DNA of 64,000 nt. It comes from Aromatoleum toluclasticum ATCC 700605. Its GTDB lineage: Bacteria; Pseudomonadota; Gammaproteobacteria; Burkholderiales; Rhodocyclaceae. Shown here piece after piece: positions 18,566-26,458 of the stretch (positions are counted from its first letter, which is position 1; each line of letters begins with the position of its first letter). A model generated the notes under the pieces. It did no database searches, was not told the DNA's origin, and saw only the letters and a program-made list of their open reading frames with translations. Location of the stretch: NCBI RefSeq assembly GCF_000378245.1, contig NZ_KB899492.1, positions 475,438-539,437 on the forward strand. Direction: 5' to 3'. A program made the translations under genes and the position numbers.

Positions 18566-19825
18566 ATGGCGCGAGCGATGAACGACAGCCGCGTTTCGTG
18601 GCCAGCTGAAATTCCGGCATCATGGAACTTGATACGGATTAAGGACTTGGCGATATTGAAGAGTGGCGACCATCTGTCTGCTGAGCAAATCAACGAAGAT
18701 GGGCCTTATCCCGTCATGGGCGGCAATGGGCTTCGTGGGTATTCCTTTCGTTTTACCCATAAAGGAGAGCATGTCCTTATTGGGCGACAGGGCGCTTTGT
18801 GCGGCAACATCAACTATGCAAAGGGCCCATTTTGGGCAACCGAGCATGCGGTCGTGGCGCAACCAAGGAGAACGTTCATTCTGCGCTGGCTTGGTGAAGC
18901 ACTTCGCGCCCTTAATCTGAATCAATACGCGACCGCATCAGCACAACCGGGTCTATCTGTAGAAGTTATTGCAAACAAGCATGTCCCCGTTCCACCGCTC
19001 GACGAACAGCGCCGCATCGCCGCGTGGCTCGACCTCCAGACCGGTCGCGTCGACAAGCGCCTCGAACTGCTCGGCAAGAAACGCGAGCTGTTGCGGGAGC
19101 TGAAGAATTCGGTCATCGAAGACGCCACGTTCCGGGGCTTGAATGCCGACGCAGCGCAGCGAGAGTCTGACATCGACTGGCTGGGGGCAATACCCGCCCA
19201 CTGGGCAGTCGTGCGCTTGGGGTCGCTGTTCCGCGAAGCCGCCGACGCCGGCATCGATGGCTTGCCGATGTTGAGCGTGTCGATTCATTCCGGCATCTCC
19301 GACAAGGAACTGGAAGACGACGAGCTCGACCGGAAAGTGAGCCGCAGCGAGGATCGCACGCTCTACAAGCGGGTGAAGCCCGGCGACCTCGTTTATAACC
19401 AGATGCGAGCGTGGCAAGGCGCTTTCGGTGCGGCCAAGGTCGAGGGCCTGGTCAGCCCGGCCTATGTGGTGGCGCGGCCCGGCACTGCCGTAGTTCCGAC
19501 CTTCATCGAGTATCTGCTGCGGGCTCCGGCCGCGATGGAGGAAATCCGGTGCCGCTCGCGCGGCATCACGGACTTTCGGCTGCGCCTGTACTGGGACGAG
19601 TTCAAGAACATCCGCGTCGCCCTGCCACCGAAGGACGAGCAGGCCGAGATCGCGGCGTTTCTCGACCGCAAGCTGTCGCAGATCGCCCGGCAGATCGCCC
19701 TCATCGACCGGCTCGAAGCCCTGCTCAAGGAACAGCGCAAGGCGATGATCCACGAGGCCGTCACCGGCAAGATCGACCTTTCCGCCTACGAGCCCCAACA
19801 ACCCCGGGAGGCCCTTGCGGCCTGA
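18566..19825 (+). CDS. hsdS: type I restriction-modification specificity subunit HsdS
   Basis: 419 residues from ATG 18566, 5 bp after GGAGGGG. The GTG at 18560 overlaps that ribosome site and is less likely. It has two target recognition domains, each ending in a conserved dimer helix preceded by a P-P-L-D-E-Q-R-R-I or P-P-K-D-E-Q-A-E-I motif. Each begins with an I-P-A-x-W type entry. The DNA for the first recognition domain (about 18600-18970) is clearly AT-richer than the second half and than hsdM and hsdR, a sign of domain exchange. The sequence recognised cannot be read off. Confidence 0.93.
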   Translation: MARAMNDSRVSWPAEIPASWNLIRIKDLAILKSGDHLSAEQINEDGPYPVMGGNGLRGYSFRFTHKGEHVLIGRQGALCGNINYAKGPFWATEHAVVAQPRRTFILRWLGEALRALNLNQYATASAQPGLSVEVIANKHVPVPPLDEQRRIAAWLDLQTGRVDKRLELLGKKRELLRELKNSVIEDATFRGLNADAAQRESDIDWLGAIPAHWAVVRLGSLFREAADAGIDGLPMLSVSIHSGISDKELEDDELDRKVSRSEDRTLYKRVKPGDLVYNQMRAWQGAFGAAKVEGLVSPAYVVARPGTAVVPTFIEYLLRAPAAMEEIRCRSRGITDFRLRLYWDEFKNIRVALPPKDEQAEIAAFLDRKLSQIARQIALIDRLEALLKEQRKAMIHEAVTGKIDLSAYEPQQPREALAA

Positions 19826-19842
19826 CGCAGCGAGGAATGCCC

Positions 19843-22800
19843 ATGGCCGACGGTTTCAAGGAAAGCGATTTCCAGAACGGCATCTTCATCCCGTATCTGA
19901 CTGCGCCCCGACCGGGCGGGCTGGACTGGATACTCGGCAAACCCGCCGACATCGACGCGGCGCGCTGGATCGTGCCGGGGGATCTGCTGCGCTTCCTGCG
20001 CGAGGGTTGTCCGCTCAATGCGGCAGCCTTCGCCAAAGCGGCCCGGGGCTATGACTCGGACGCCGAATTCCTGCACGTCTTTCTAACTGAGGCGCTGCTG
20101 CCCAAGATCGAGGCCAAGGCGAATGCGGCTTTCGTCTTGCGCGAGAGCCTGAGCTTCGCCGGGCAGTCTTTCGTGCTGTGGAACGAGGCGCCGCGCGCCG
20201 GGGCCGATTCCGACGCTGCGACGCAGTTTGCGAAAAACTTGCTGCGCGTGATCCCCGAAGCGACATTCGAGCGCCAATTCCCCCACGGCAACAAGCGCAT
20301 CCGCCGCCGCCCCGATCTGGTGTTTTTCGTCAATGGCCTGTACTTGGCCTACTCCGAACTGAAGACTGCGCAGACCGGGCAGACCGCCGCCGGCCACGGG
20401 CGCAAGAAGATCGCGCACGACTGCGTCGAGGCCGGCATTGCCGTGCTGCGCGAGGCGCGCGAACGCTATGCGGTCGAAGGCGGACGCTGGCCGGGGTTCC
20501 GCCACCGCGACCTGAGCGAGAAGGTGCGCTGGGAAATCCGCCAGAGCATCTGCCTGTACGAGAAGGCGACCCATATCAGTTGCGCGGACATGGGCGCGAT
20601 GATGGTGCTGCCCGACCTCGAATGGCTGCTGCCGGAGATCGATGACGCGATCGAGGCGGACGACACGCAGGCGCTGGTCGAAACCCTGCCCGACAAGCTG
20701 GTGGAATCCTTCCTGCGCACTGCGGAGATGCGCGACAAGCCGCCGTCCGTCGCGCTGGCCGAGCACCTTGCGTCGTTCTTCGACCCCGCGGACGGGGTGG
20801 ACCGGGAGATTCATTTCTTCAACCAGAACCGCCCGAGCCGCACCACCACCGGCACCGAGATCCTGCGCCCGCGCCCGGCACAACGGGCCATGCTGCACCA
20901 GACCATGAAGCGGGTGCGCGAACTCTATGCTGACGAGGGGAAGTCCAAGATCAACGAGCAGGACATCCGCGCAGCGCTGGCCGCTTCCCTTCCTGATCTC
21001 AACGAGAAGAAGGCCGACGAGATCGTCTGCAAGACCCTGCTCCACCGCAACGGGCAGGAATCGCACTCCATTTTGTTGCAAGGCGCGGCAGGGCTGGGCA
21101 AGACCAATGTAATCGTCTGGCTGGCGCAGGCGCTCGCCGACATGCCCGACCCGCGGAGCCCGGCGGCGGCCCCGTTGTTCGATTTGTGCATCCTCCTCAC
21201 CGACCGCACCGAACTGCGCCAGAACGTCGCCGAGGAGGCGGCACGGCTGCGGGCGACGCAGAACATCGTCGCCGAGGCCGAAACCTTCCAGGGCTTGCGC
21301 GACGGCCTGCAGCATGGCGCGCGGGTGGTGGTGGTGAACATCCAGAAATTCCCGTCGATCAAGAAACTGGCCGAAGCCGACCCGGCGCTCGCCACGTTGC
21401 TGGCGAGCAAGCGGGTGGCCTTCGTCATCGACGAGGTGCATCGCACGCAGAACGGCATCCTGCACGACGCGACGATCGAGATATTCGACGAGTGGGGCAC
21501 GATCCGCCCCGAAGGCGCAAAGCGCAATCTCATCATCGGCCTGACCGCGACGCCGCGCGACGAGATCCTCGCCCGCTTCGGCGAATGGCGTTCCCCGGCA
21601 GCGGCCGGCGACGACATCCGCTGGGCACCGTATTTCGCCTACACGATGACGCAGGCCATCCGCGACAAGGTGATCCTGAATCCGATCCAGAACGTGATTC
21701 GCTTCGAGGACCACCTGCAATACCGGATCGTCGAGACCATCCAGAAGCTGCAGGACGGCGACCGGTTGCGCCCGCCGAATTCCGACGAGATCTACCAGAA
21801 CGCCGACCGGCAGGGATTTGTCGCCAGGCAGGCCGCTCTGGTGTTCGTGGCGAAGACGATGATGGCGATTCGCCCGCCGGGCCGCGCCCTGGGCGAGGGC
21901 AAGGCCATGTTTGCGGCCCACTCGATCAAGGCGGCGATTGCCTACCAGAAACTGCTGCGGGCCGAACTCGACAAGCTGGCGAACGATCCGCGTTTCATGG
22001 AGCATGCCGAGGCGATCAGGGCGTGTCCGGTGCTGCTGCTCTACACCGACAAGCAGGGCGAGCCGGGTTGCGCGTCACTCAACGGCGGCAGGAATCAGGA
22101 CGCGATCATCGACGAGTTCCGCCGCAAGGGCGAAGGGGCCAAGCAGGGGCTGAAGGTTCATAACGCGCTCATTGTCGTGGTCGACAAGCTCCTTACCGGC
22201 TTCGACGAACCGACCCTGCACACGCTGTTCATCGACCGAGGCATGGACGATGTGCTGCTGTTCCAGGCGGCATGCCGAGTGAATCGCTGGCGCAAGTGGA
22301 AGAACGACTGCCTGCTGGTGGATTTCTCCCACGAGGGCGTCGTCTCGAAGAATCTCCCGAAGGTATTCGCCAAGTATGGCGGCATTACCGTGTCCGACCT
22401 CGACGCGATGACCCTGAAAGCCAAGATGGACGCCGCGTTCAAGATGTTCTTCGTCGACGACAAGGACATCAACGCCCACTGGCGAAGCTGGAAGGCGACC
22501 CAGGCGGGCGGCAAGGACAAGGACGGCGCGACGGGGCTTTCCGACTTTCTCGACGGGCTGGTGCAGAACGAAAAGCCGCGTGCTGTCCAGTTGCGCAAGG
22601 CGGGCTCGGCCTGGCTGAGTGGCCGCGAACGCTTGTGGGGCATCCTCGATTTCAGGAAGCCCGAATTGTCCAAGCACGCAGACGAGCGACGCGCGGCGTT
22701 CGCCGAGCAGGTGGTCAGGCATCTGGCATCGAAGCTGCGCGACGATGACGACCGCGTCGGTGCGGTGTTCGACATTGATCTGGTGGAGGATGCCGTCGGC

Positions 22801-23301
22801 TGGGGCATGGACGAATTGCCGGACGCTCCCGTGAAGAGGAAGAAGCGAAAGGACGGAGAGGCCGGACTGCCCCATTCCATAGGCGGACTGATGGCCTCGC
22901 TCGATGCCATCGAACTGCTCGCGGCCCTGCAACTGACCGAGCAACAGAAGCTTGTGCTGATCGAGAAGCTGAAAGCGTTCCTGATCGTGTTGTTCCGGGT
23001 GATAGACAGTGAGGGCAAACGGCACAACAACGACATCCACTGCAAGTTGGTGCTGGCAATGACAACTGAAGGAAAGGATTTCCCGTGGGAGGAGCGCTAT
23101 GAGTCGTTCAAACGATTGCTGGATACCGCCGTCAGCAATCTGAAAATAGCTTTTCACCCAGACAGGAAGGCGCTGCTGGTGCCCCTCCTGAAGCGCGCGG
23201 AACTGGTGATGGCGGATTACGAGGAATGGATTGTTTCGGGCGGGACCTCCATCGTGCTCGGCGCATCGGAGTCGGACGAAACTTCGGCGACGGCATCATG
23301 A
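19843..23301 (+). CDS. hsdR: type I restriction endonuclease HsdR
   Basis: 1152 residues from ATG 19843, which follows GAGGA at normal spacing. An ATG 6 bp earlier is too near that site. The N-terminal nuclease domain has the PD-ExK residues Asp158, Glu172 and Lys174 (RRPDLVFF, SELKTA). The translocase motor has Walker A GAAGLGKT (414-421), DEVH (530-533) and helicase motifs such as LTATPRDE. The C-terminal part is charged and binds the methylase. The protein cuts unmethylated DNA at a distance after ATP-driven translocation. The order hsdM-hsdS-hsdR with tight spacing indicates one operon. Confidence 0.93.
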   Translation: MADGFKESDFQNGIFIPYLTAPRPGGLDWILGKPADIDAARWIVPGDLLRFLREGCPLNAAAFAKAARGYDSDAEFLHVFLTEALLPKIEAKANAAFVLRESLSFAGQSFVLWNEAPRAGADSDAATQFAKNLLRVIPEATFERQFPHGNKRIRRRPDLVFFVNGLYLAYSELKTAQTGQTAAGHGRKKIAHDCVEAGIAVLREARERYAVEGGRWPGFRHRDLSEKVRWEIRQSICLYEKATHISCADMGAMMVLPDLEWLLPEIDDAIEADDTQALVETLPDKLVESFLRTAEMRDKPPSVALAEHLASFFDPADGVDREIHFFNQNRPSRTTTGTEILRPRPAQRAMLHQTMKRVRELYADEGKSKINEQDIRAALAASLPDLNEKKADEIVCKTLLHRNGQESHSILLQGAAGLGKTNVIVWLAQALADMPDPRSPAAAPLFDLCILLTDRTELRQNVAEEAARLRATQNIVAEAETFQGLRDGLQHGARVVVVNIQKFPSIKKLAEADPALATLLASKRVAFVIDEVHRTQNGILHDATIEIFDEWGTIRPEGAKRNLIIGLTATPRDEILARFGEWRSPAAAGDDIRWAPYFAYTMTQAIRDKVILNPIQNVIRFEDHLQYRIVETIQKLQDGDRLRPPNSDEIYQNADRQGFVARQAALVFVAKTMMAIRPPGRALGEGKAMFAAHSIKAAIAYQKLLRAELDKLANDPRFMEHAEAIRACPVLLLYTDKQGEPGCASLNGGRNQDAIIDEFRRKGEGAKQGLKVHNALIVVVDKLLTGFDEPTLHTLFIDRGMDDVLLFQAACRVNRWRKWKNDCLLVDFSHEGVVSKNLPKVFAKYGGITVSDLDAMTLKAKMDAAFKMFFVDDKDINAHWRSWKATQAGGKDKDGATGLSDFLDGLVQNEKPRAVQLRKAGSAWLSGRERLWGILDFRKPELSKHADERRAAFAEQVVRHLASKLRDDDDRVGAVFDIDLVEDAVGWGMDELPDAPVKRKKRKDGEAGLPHSIGGLMASLDAIELLAALQLTEQQKLVLIEKLKAFLIVLFRVIDSEGKRHNNDIHCKLVLAMTTEGKDFPWEERYESFKRLLDTAVSNLKIAFHPDRKALLVPLLKRAELVMADYEEWIVSGGTSIVLGASESDETSATAS

Positions 23302-23384
23302 ACCCGATGACCGAACTACTTCGGCCCGCATGGCAGAGCGTGGATCGACGTGCCGGCATCGTCTTTCCCAAGGGCGGTGCATGA
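23298..23384 (+). CDS. 28-residue small reading frame linking hsdR and the DUF1016 gene
   Basis: The ATG overlaps the hsdR stop (ATGA), and its own stop overlaps the DUF1016 start in the same ATGA manner. The peptide runs from MNPMTELLRPAWQSV to a basic end (VDRRAGIVFPKGGA). The double overlap would couple translation from hsdR to the nuclease gene. It may be a real small protein, a leader for coupling, or the remnant of a deleted gene. No ribosome site of note precedes it. Confidence 0.35.
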   Translation: MNPMTELLRPAWQSVDRRAGIVFPKGGA

Positions 23385-24481
23385 ACGCAGACAACCAAAC
23401 CCATCCTGTTCGCTATCCTGAGCTGCTGAGCGAGATAAAGCAGCGCATCCGGTCTGCACAGACTCGGGCGATGCAGGGGGTCAACGCCGAGTTGATCCGG
23501 CTGTATTGGGAAGTCGGCCAGATGCTGGACGCACGGCAAAAACGCGAAGGCTGGGGAGCAGCGGTCATCCCCCGGCTGGCACGGGATATCCGGAACGAGC
23601 TGCCGGAAGTGAAGGGTTTTTCCGAGCGCAACATCAAACGGATGCTGGCGTTTTACCGTGAATACGGCAGTCTGGCAGTGGTGCCACAGCCTGTGGCACA
23701 AGCCGCCGTTGCCGAAGAAGTGCCACAGGCTGTGGCACTTTTCCCGACGGAGGTGTTGCTGTCACTGCCTTGGGGACACCATCTGCTGCTGATGGAGAAG
23801 GTCAAGGATACCGAAACGCGGTACTGGTACATGCAGGCGACGCTCGCCAACGGCTGGAGCCGCAATGTGCTGCAGATGCAGATCGAGAGTTCGGCCCATG
23901 CTCGTCAAGGCAAGGCGACCAGCAATTTCGCCTTGCGACTGCCGCCGCCACAGTCGGATCTGGCGCAACAGGCCTTGAAAGACCCTTACCTGTTCGATTT
24001 CCTGACACTGGCCGAGCCTTTCCACGAACGCGAGCTGGAAACCGGCTTGATAGCGCATCTGGAAAAGTTCCTGCTGGAACTGGGCCAGGGATTTGCCTTC
24101 GTCGGGCGGCAGTACCACATCGAAGTCGGGGACCAGGATTTCTACATCGATCTGCTGTTCTATCACCTGCACCTGCGCTGCTACATCGTCATCGAGCTCA
24201 AACGCGGCCAGTTCCGGCCGGAATACGCCGGCAAGATGAACTTCTATTGCAGCGTGGTCGACGATGTCCTGAAGCACCGGACAGACTCACCGACGATCGG
24301 ACTGATCCTCTGTCAGGAGCAGAACGAGGTCATCGCCGAATACGCCTTGCGCGGGGTGGATAAGCCGATAGGAGTCTCGACCTTCGAGCTTACCCGTGCA
24401 TTGCCGATGGAACTTGAATCCAGCTTGCCCACCATCGAGCAAATCGAGCGGGAATTGGCGGGCGACAACAAGCGTTCCTGA
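23381..24481 (+). CDS. DUF1016 (YhcG-type) PD-(D/E)xK nuclease
   Basis: 366 residues from ATG 23381, after AAGGGCGG. The N-terminal half is the helical DUF1016_N domain (ELIRLYWEVGQML, FSERNIKRM). The C-terminal half carries a PD-(D/E)xK nuclease with Asp257 in DFYIDLLFYH and Glu272-Leu-Lys274 in VIELKRGQF. An internal repeat of Pro/Val/Ala (VVPQPVAQ and VPQAVAL) separates them. Genes of this family often lie with type I restriction genes and are thought to act in defence or DNA repair, but the substrate is not established. It is the last gene of the island and probably of the operon. Confidence 0.88.
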   Translation: MNADNQTHPVRYPELLSEIKQRIRSAQTRAMQGVNAELIRLYWEVGQMLDARQKREGWGAAVIPRLARDIRNELPEVKGFSERNIKRMLAFYREYGSLAVVPQPVAQAAVAEEVPQAVALFPTEVLLSLPWGHHLLLMEKVKDTETRYWYMQATLANGWSRNVLQMQIESSAHARQGKATSNFALRLPPPQSDLAQQALKDPYLFDFLTLAEPFHERELETGLIAHLEKFLLELGQGFAFVGRQYHIEVGDQDFYIDLLFYHLHLRCYIVIELKRGQFRPEYAGKMNFYCSVVDDVLKHRTDSPTIGLILCQEQNEVIAEYALRGVDKPIGVSTFELTRALPMELESSLPTIEQIERELAGDNKRS

Positions 24482-24517
24482 CCAGACGCAAGCCAGCACT
24501 GCAAGGCAGGCCGGGCG

Positions 24518-24626
24518 CAAGCTGCGCATCGGGCGCGTGCTGCACCCCAGCCCCGCGAGCCCGGCGGCGAACCGCGGCTGGTCCGAGGCGGCGAGCCGCC
24601 AGCTCGCGGAGCTGGGAATCTGGTAA
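24518..24626 (+). pseudogene. duplicated 3' end of the SMUG1-type glycosylase gene
   Basis: The region encodes the glycosylase C-terminus from KLRIGRVLHP to ELGIW followed directly by TAA, lacking only the final Pro of the intact gene. It matches 16233-16338 at 104 of 106 positions, both differences being synonymous. The upstream two thirds of the gene are absent. It marks the right border of the restriction island and is followed at once by a REP-like repeat. Confidence 0.88.
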
Positions 24627-24654
24627 CAGGAATAGTCGGCGCGCGGGCTTTCCC

Positions 24655-24738
24655 GTGGGAGCTTCAGCCGCGAATCGACCGTGCAGGGCTCCTGCCGCCG
24701 ATTCGCGGCTGAAGCCGCTCCCACAGGCGCTCCCACAG
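24655..24738. repeat. REP-like inverted pair at the island border
   Basis: GTGGGAGCTTCAGCCGCGAA begins the left arm, which has lost a GCG triplet compared with the other two copies. The right arm is intact, followed by an extra GCGCTCCCACA unit. The pair belongs to the family at 11634 and 13670. Confidence 0.8.
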
Positions 24739-24838
24739 CGGCGCCGGACCGGCGCGTCGCGGAAGGAAGGACGGAGGAAGCGATGTTTTTCTCGCCCTTC
24801 GCGCATGACGGCGAGCCCCCACACCCCTACCGAAACGC

Positions 24839-24882
24839 CCGTACCAATCCCCTACCATCCGTACGGTATTCCCCTCCGTACG
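24839..24882 (+). promoter_or_regulatory. three CCGTAC boxes upstream of the injection-system operon
   Basis: CCGTAC occurs at 24839, 24859 and 24876. The middle one is part of the palindrome CCGTACGG (24859-24866), and related CCCCTACC stretches lie between. They are in the 418-bp gene-free stretch before the first injection-system gene, with an AT-rich leader (24890-24985) after them. A binding site for an activator or repressor is plausible. The rest of the stretch shows only the REP-like pair. Confidence 0.35.
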
Positions 24883-25044
24883 CAAAGGTCATCTGCAATT
24901 TCTTGTTGCATCTCCGGTTTGCGCCGCCGGCTCGCGATGTGACATTTTGATAACCCGTTCGCAATAAAACCCGTTTTTCATAGGGTCTGCGGTCCGTCCG
25001 TCGCAACGCTGTCTCACAGGCTCCGGCTCTAGAGGGAGGGTACG

Positions 25045-25641
25045 TTGGCGTCGCATCTCGGCATTCTGTCGGTTCTGCAGGCCCTGCGCGAACGCTTGGC
25101 GATCCGCATGGCGGCGCGTCTGGGCGGCAACCCTCAGGTCGAGATCCTCGGCTCGCATACGCTCGCTGGCAAGCCGCAGGCCAACACCGACACGCTCGGG
25201 CTCTACCTGCATCGCATCTCGGTCGACCCCTTCAGCCGCAACCGTCATCTGTCGCCGCTGCCGGGGCGCAGCCAGCCCCGCCCGGAACTGCCGGTCAACC
25301 TTCACCTGCTGTTGATCGCGTGGTGCACGCATACCGACCAGGAAATCGAATACCTCGCCGCGGCGATCCAAATCCTGGGCGGCGGCTTCATGCTCGAGAG
25401 CGCGGACATGAGCCTCGCCGATCCCGACTGGGGCCGGGAGGACGTCGTGCAGGTGCTGCCCGAGGAGATGAGCACCGAAGACCTGATGCGGCTGTGGGAC
25501 AGCCTGCCGGGCAACTATCGCCTGTCGGCCCCTTACCTGGTCAAGACGGTGCGCCTTGCCCCGGACATCGACCGTGACGAAGGGCCCGCGGTCAGGACCC
25601 TGGTGTTCCCGATGGACGAGCGTAGCGGGAGCGCGCAGTGA
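25045..25641 (+). CDS. eCIS DUF4255 protein (Pvc16/Afp16-like)
   Basis: 198 residues from TTG 25045, which follows the strong ribosome site GAGGGAGGG. The DUF4255 fold is shown by the N-terminal helix (LGILSVLQALRERL), the NTDTLGLYLHRISVDPFSRN block and VNLHLLLIAW. In contractile injection systems the homologue caps tube and sheath and sets the end of assembly. It is the first gene of the locus, and its stop overlaps the next GTG start. Confidence 0.87.
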   Translation: MASHLGILSVLQALRERLAIRMAARLGGNPQVEILGSHTLAGKPQANTDTLGLYLHRISVDPFSRNRHLSPLPGRSQPRPELPVNLHLLLIAWCTHTDQEIEYLAAAIQILGGGFMLESADMSLADPDWGREDVVQVLPEEMSTEDLMRLWDSLPGNYRLSAPYLVKTVRLAPDIDRDEGPAVRTLVFPMDERSGSAQ

Positions 25642-26414
25642 TCGTCGAGACCCTCGTGCTGCATGCCAGCGACTTCATCGAGTGGGTGGACGCGAGCGGC
25701 GTGCAGGGGGGAGCGAGGCGACCGGTGCCGGCTCAAGGCCTGAGGATCCGGCTGGATAGTCCGCCGGCCGATCTCGAACTGATCCACAAGACCGCCGGCA
25801 CCGTGCTGTGGCGCCGGGTGCCGGCCGAACTGCGGCGCGTGATCGCCGGCGCGGCGAGCCCAGCGGACCTCGCGGTACCCGCAGAGGCCGACGAGCCGCT
25901 GTACCCCCTTGCGGGCGAGGTCGCGGACCCGGCCGGGCACTTCCTGCCGCGACGCTTCTCCCTCGCTGCCGGCCGCCGCGCCGAACATGCTCTGAGCCTG
26001 TTCCGCTCGCCGCTCGGCACGCGCTTCGGCCGCGCCGGCGGCCTGACGGGCCGCACGACGCTCGAGGACGGCACGCCGGTACCTTGGGCGCTGCTGGCAC
26101 TACGCGTGACGCCACCACTCGCCACGCCCTTCGATTTCATGGCCCAGAGCGACGCCCACGGCGAATTCAGGCTGTCGCTGGCGCGGCTGCCGGCGCTCAC
26201 CAAGGACGCCCCGGCGACGACTTACCCCGGGGTGCTCACGGTGCGCGCCGCCGCGAGCGGTACCGACCCCGATGCCCTGCCCGCGGCGCGCGTGCGCGGC
26301 ACCGGCAGCGGGAACGCCGCGTTCAAGACTCAAATCACGGTGGACATTGCGCCGGGGCGCATCGCCACCCTGGCCAGCCCGGGACGGGATGACCTCGTCC
26401 TGCGGTTTTCCTGA
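25638..26414 (+). CDS. eCIS-associated protein with beta-sandwich repeats
   Basis: 258 residues starting at a GTG that overlaps the upstream TGA. Beta-rich, with a middle segment (about 130-190) like a carboxypeptidase regulatory-like domain: a TLEDGTPVPWALLAL strand pair and SDAHGEFRLSL. There is no signal peptide or membrane segment. It occupies the second place of the locus between the DUF4255 protein and the sheath, a position where many eCIS loci have a small poorly known gene. The function is not known. Structural or tail-end decoration is an inference from position. Confidence 0.6.
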   Translation: MIVETLVLHASDFIEWVDASGVQGGARRPVPAQGLRIRLDSPPADLELIHKTAGTVLWRRVPAELRRVIAGAASPADLAVPAEADEPLYPLAGEVADPAGHFLPRRFSLAAGRRAEHALSLFRSPLGTRFGRAGGLTGRTTLEDGTPVPWALLALRVTPPLATPFDFMAQSDAHGEFRLSLARLPALTKDAPATTYPGVLTVRAAASGTDPDALPAARVRGTGSGNAAFKTQITVDIAPGRIATLASPGRDDLVLRFS

Positions 26415-26458
26415 ACCGCAGCGTCAATAAGCCTCATAGGCACCGAAGGAGAAGCGAC

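Larger units (their letters stand above)
16339..24517. mobile_element. defence island inserted at the 3' end of the glycosylase gene
   Basis: About 8.2 kb lies between two copies of the 106-bp gene end and holds hsdM, hsdS, hsdR and a DUF1016 nuclease. No integrase, transposase or terminal inverted repeat is visible, so mobility is inferred only from the flanking direct repeat and the cargo. Integration or allelic exchange by homologous recombination is an alternative. Confidence 0.6.

Noticed and set aside
19411..19842. An N-terminal extension of HsdR
   Set aside because: The frame is open upstream but overlaps hsdS in another frame. ATG 19843 has a ribosome site and begins the conserved HsdR N-terminus.
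24396..24517. Start of a new gene running into the second glycosylase 3' end
   Set aside because: This frame lies out of phase within the DUF1016 gene and only later enters the duplicated fragment. There is no ribosome site.
16339..24517. tRNA-type attachment site for the restriction island
   Set aside because: No tRNA or tmRNA sequence is found at either border. The repeat is protein-coding.
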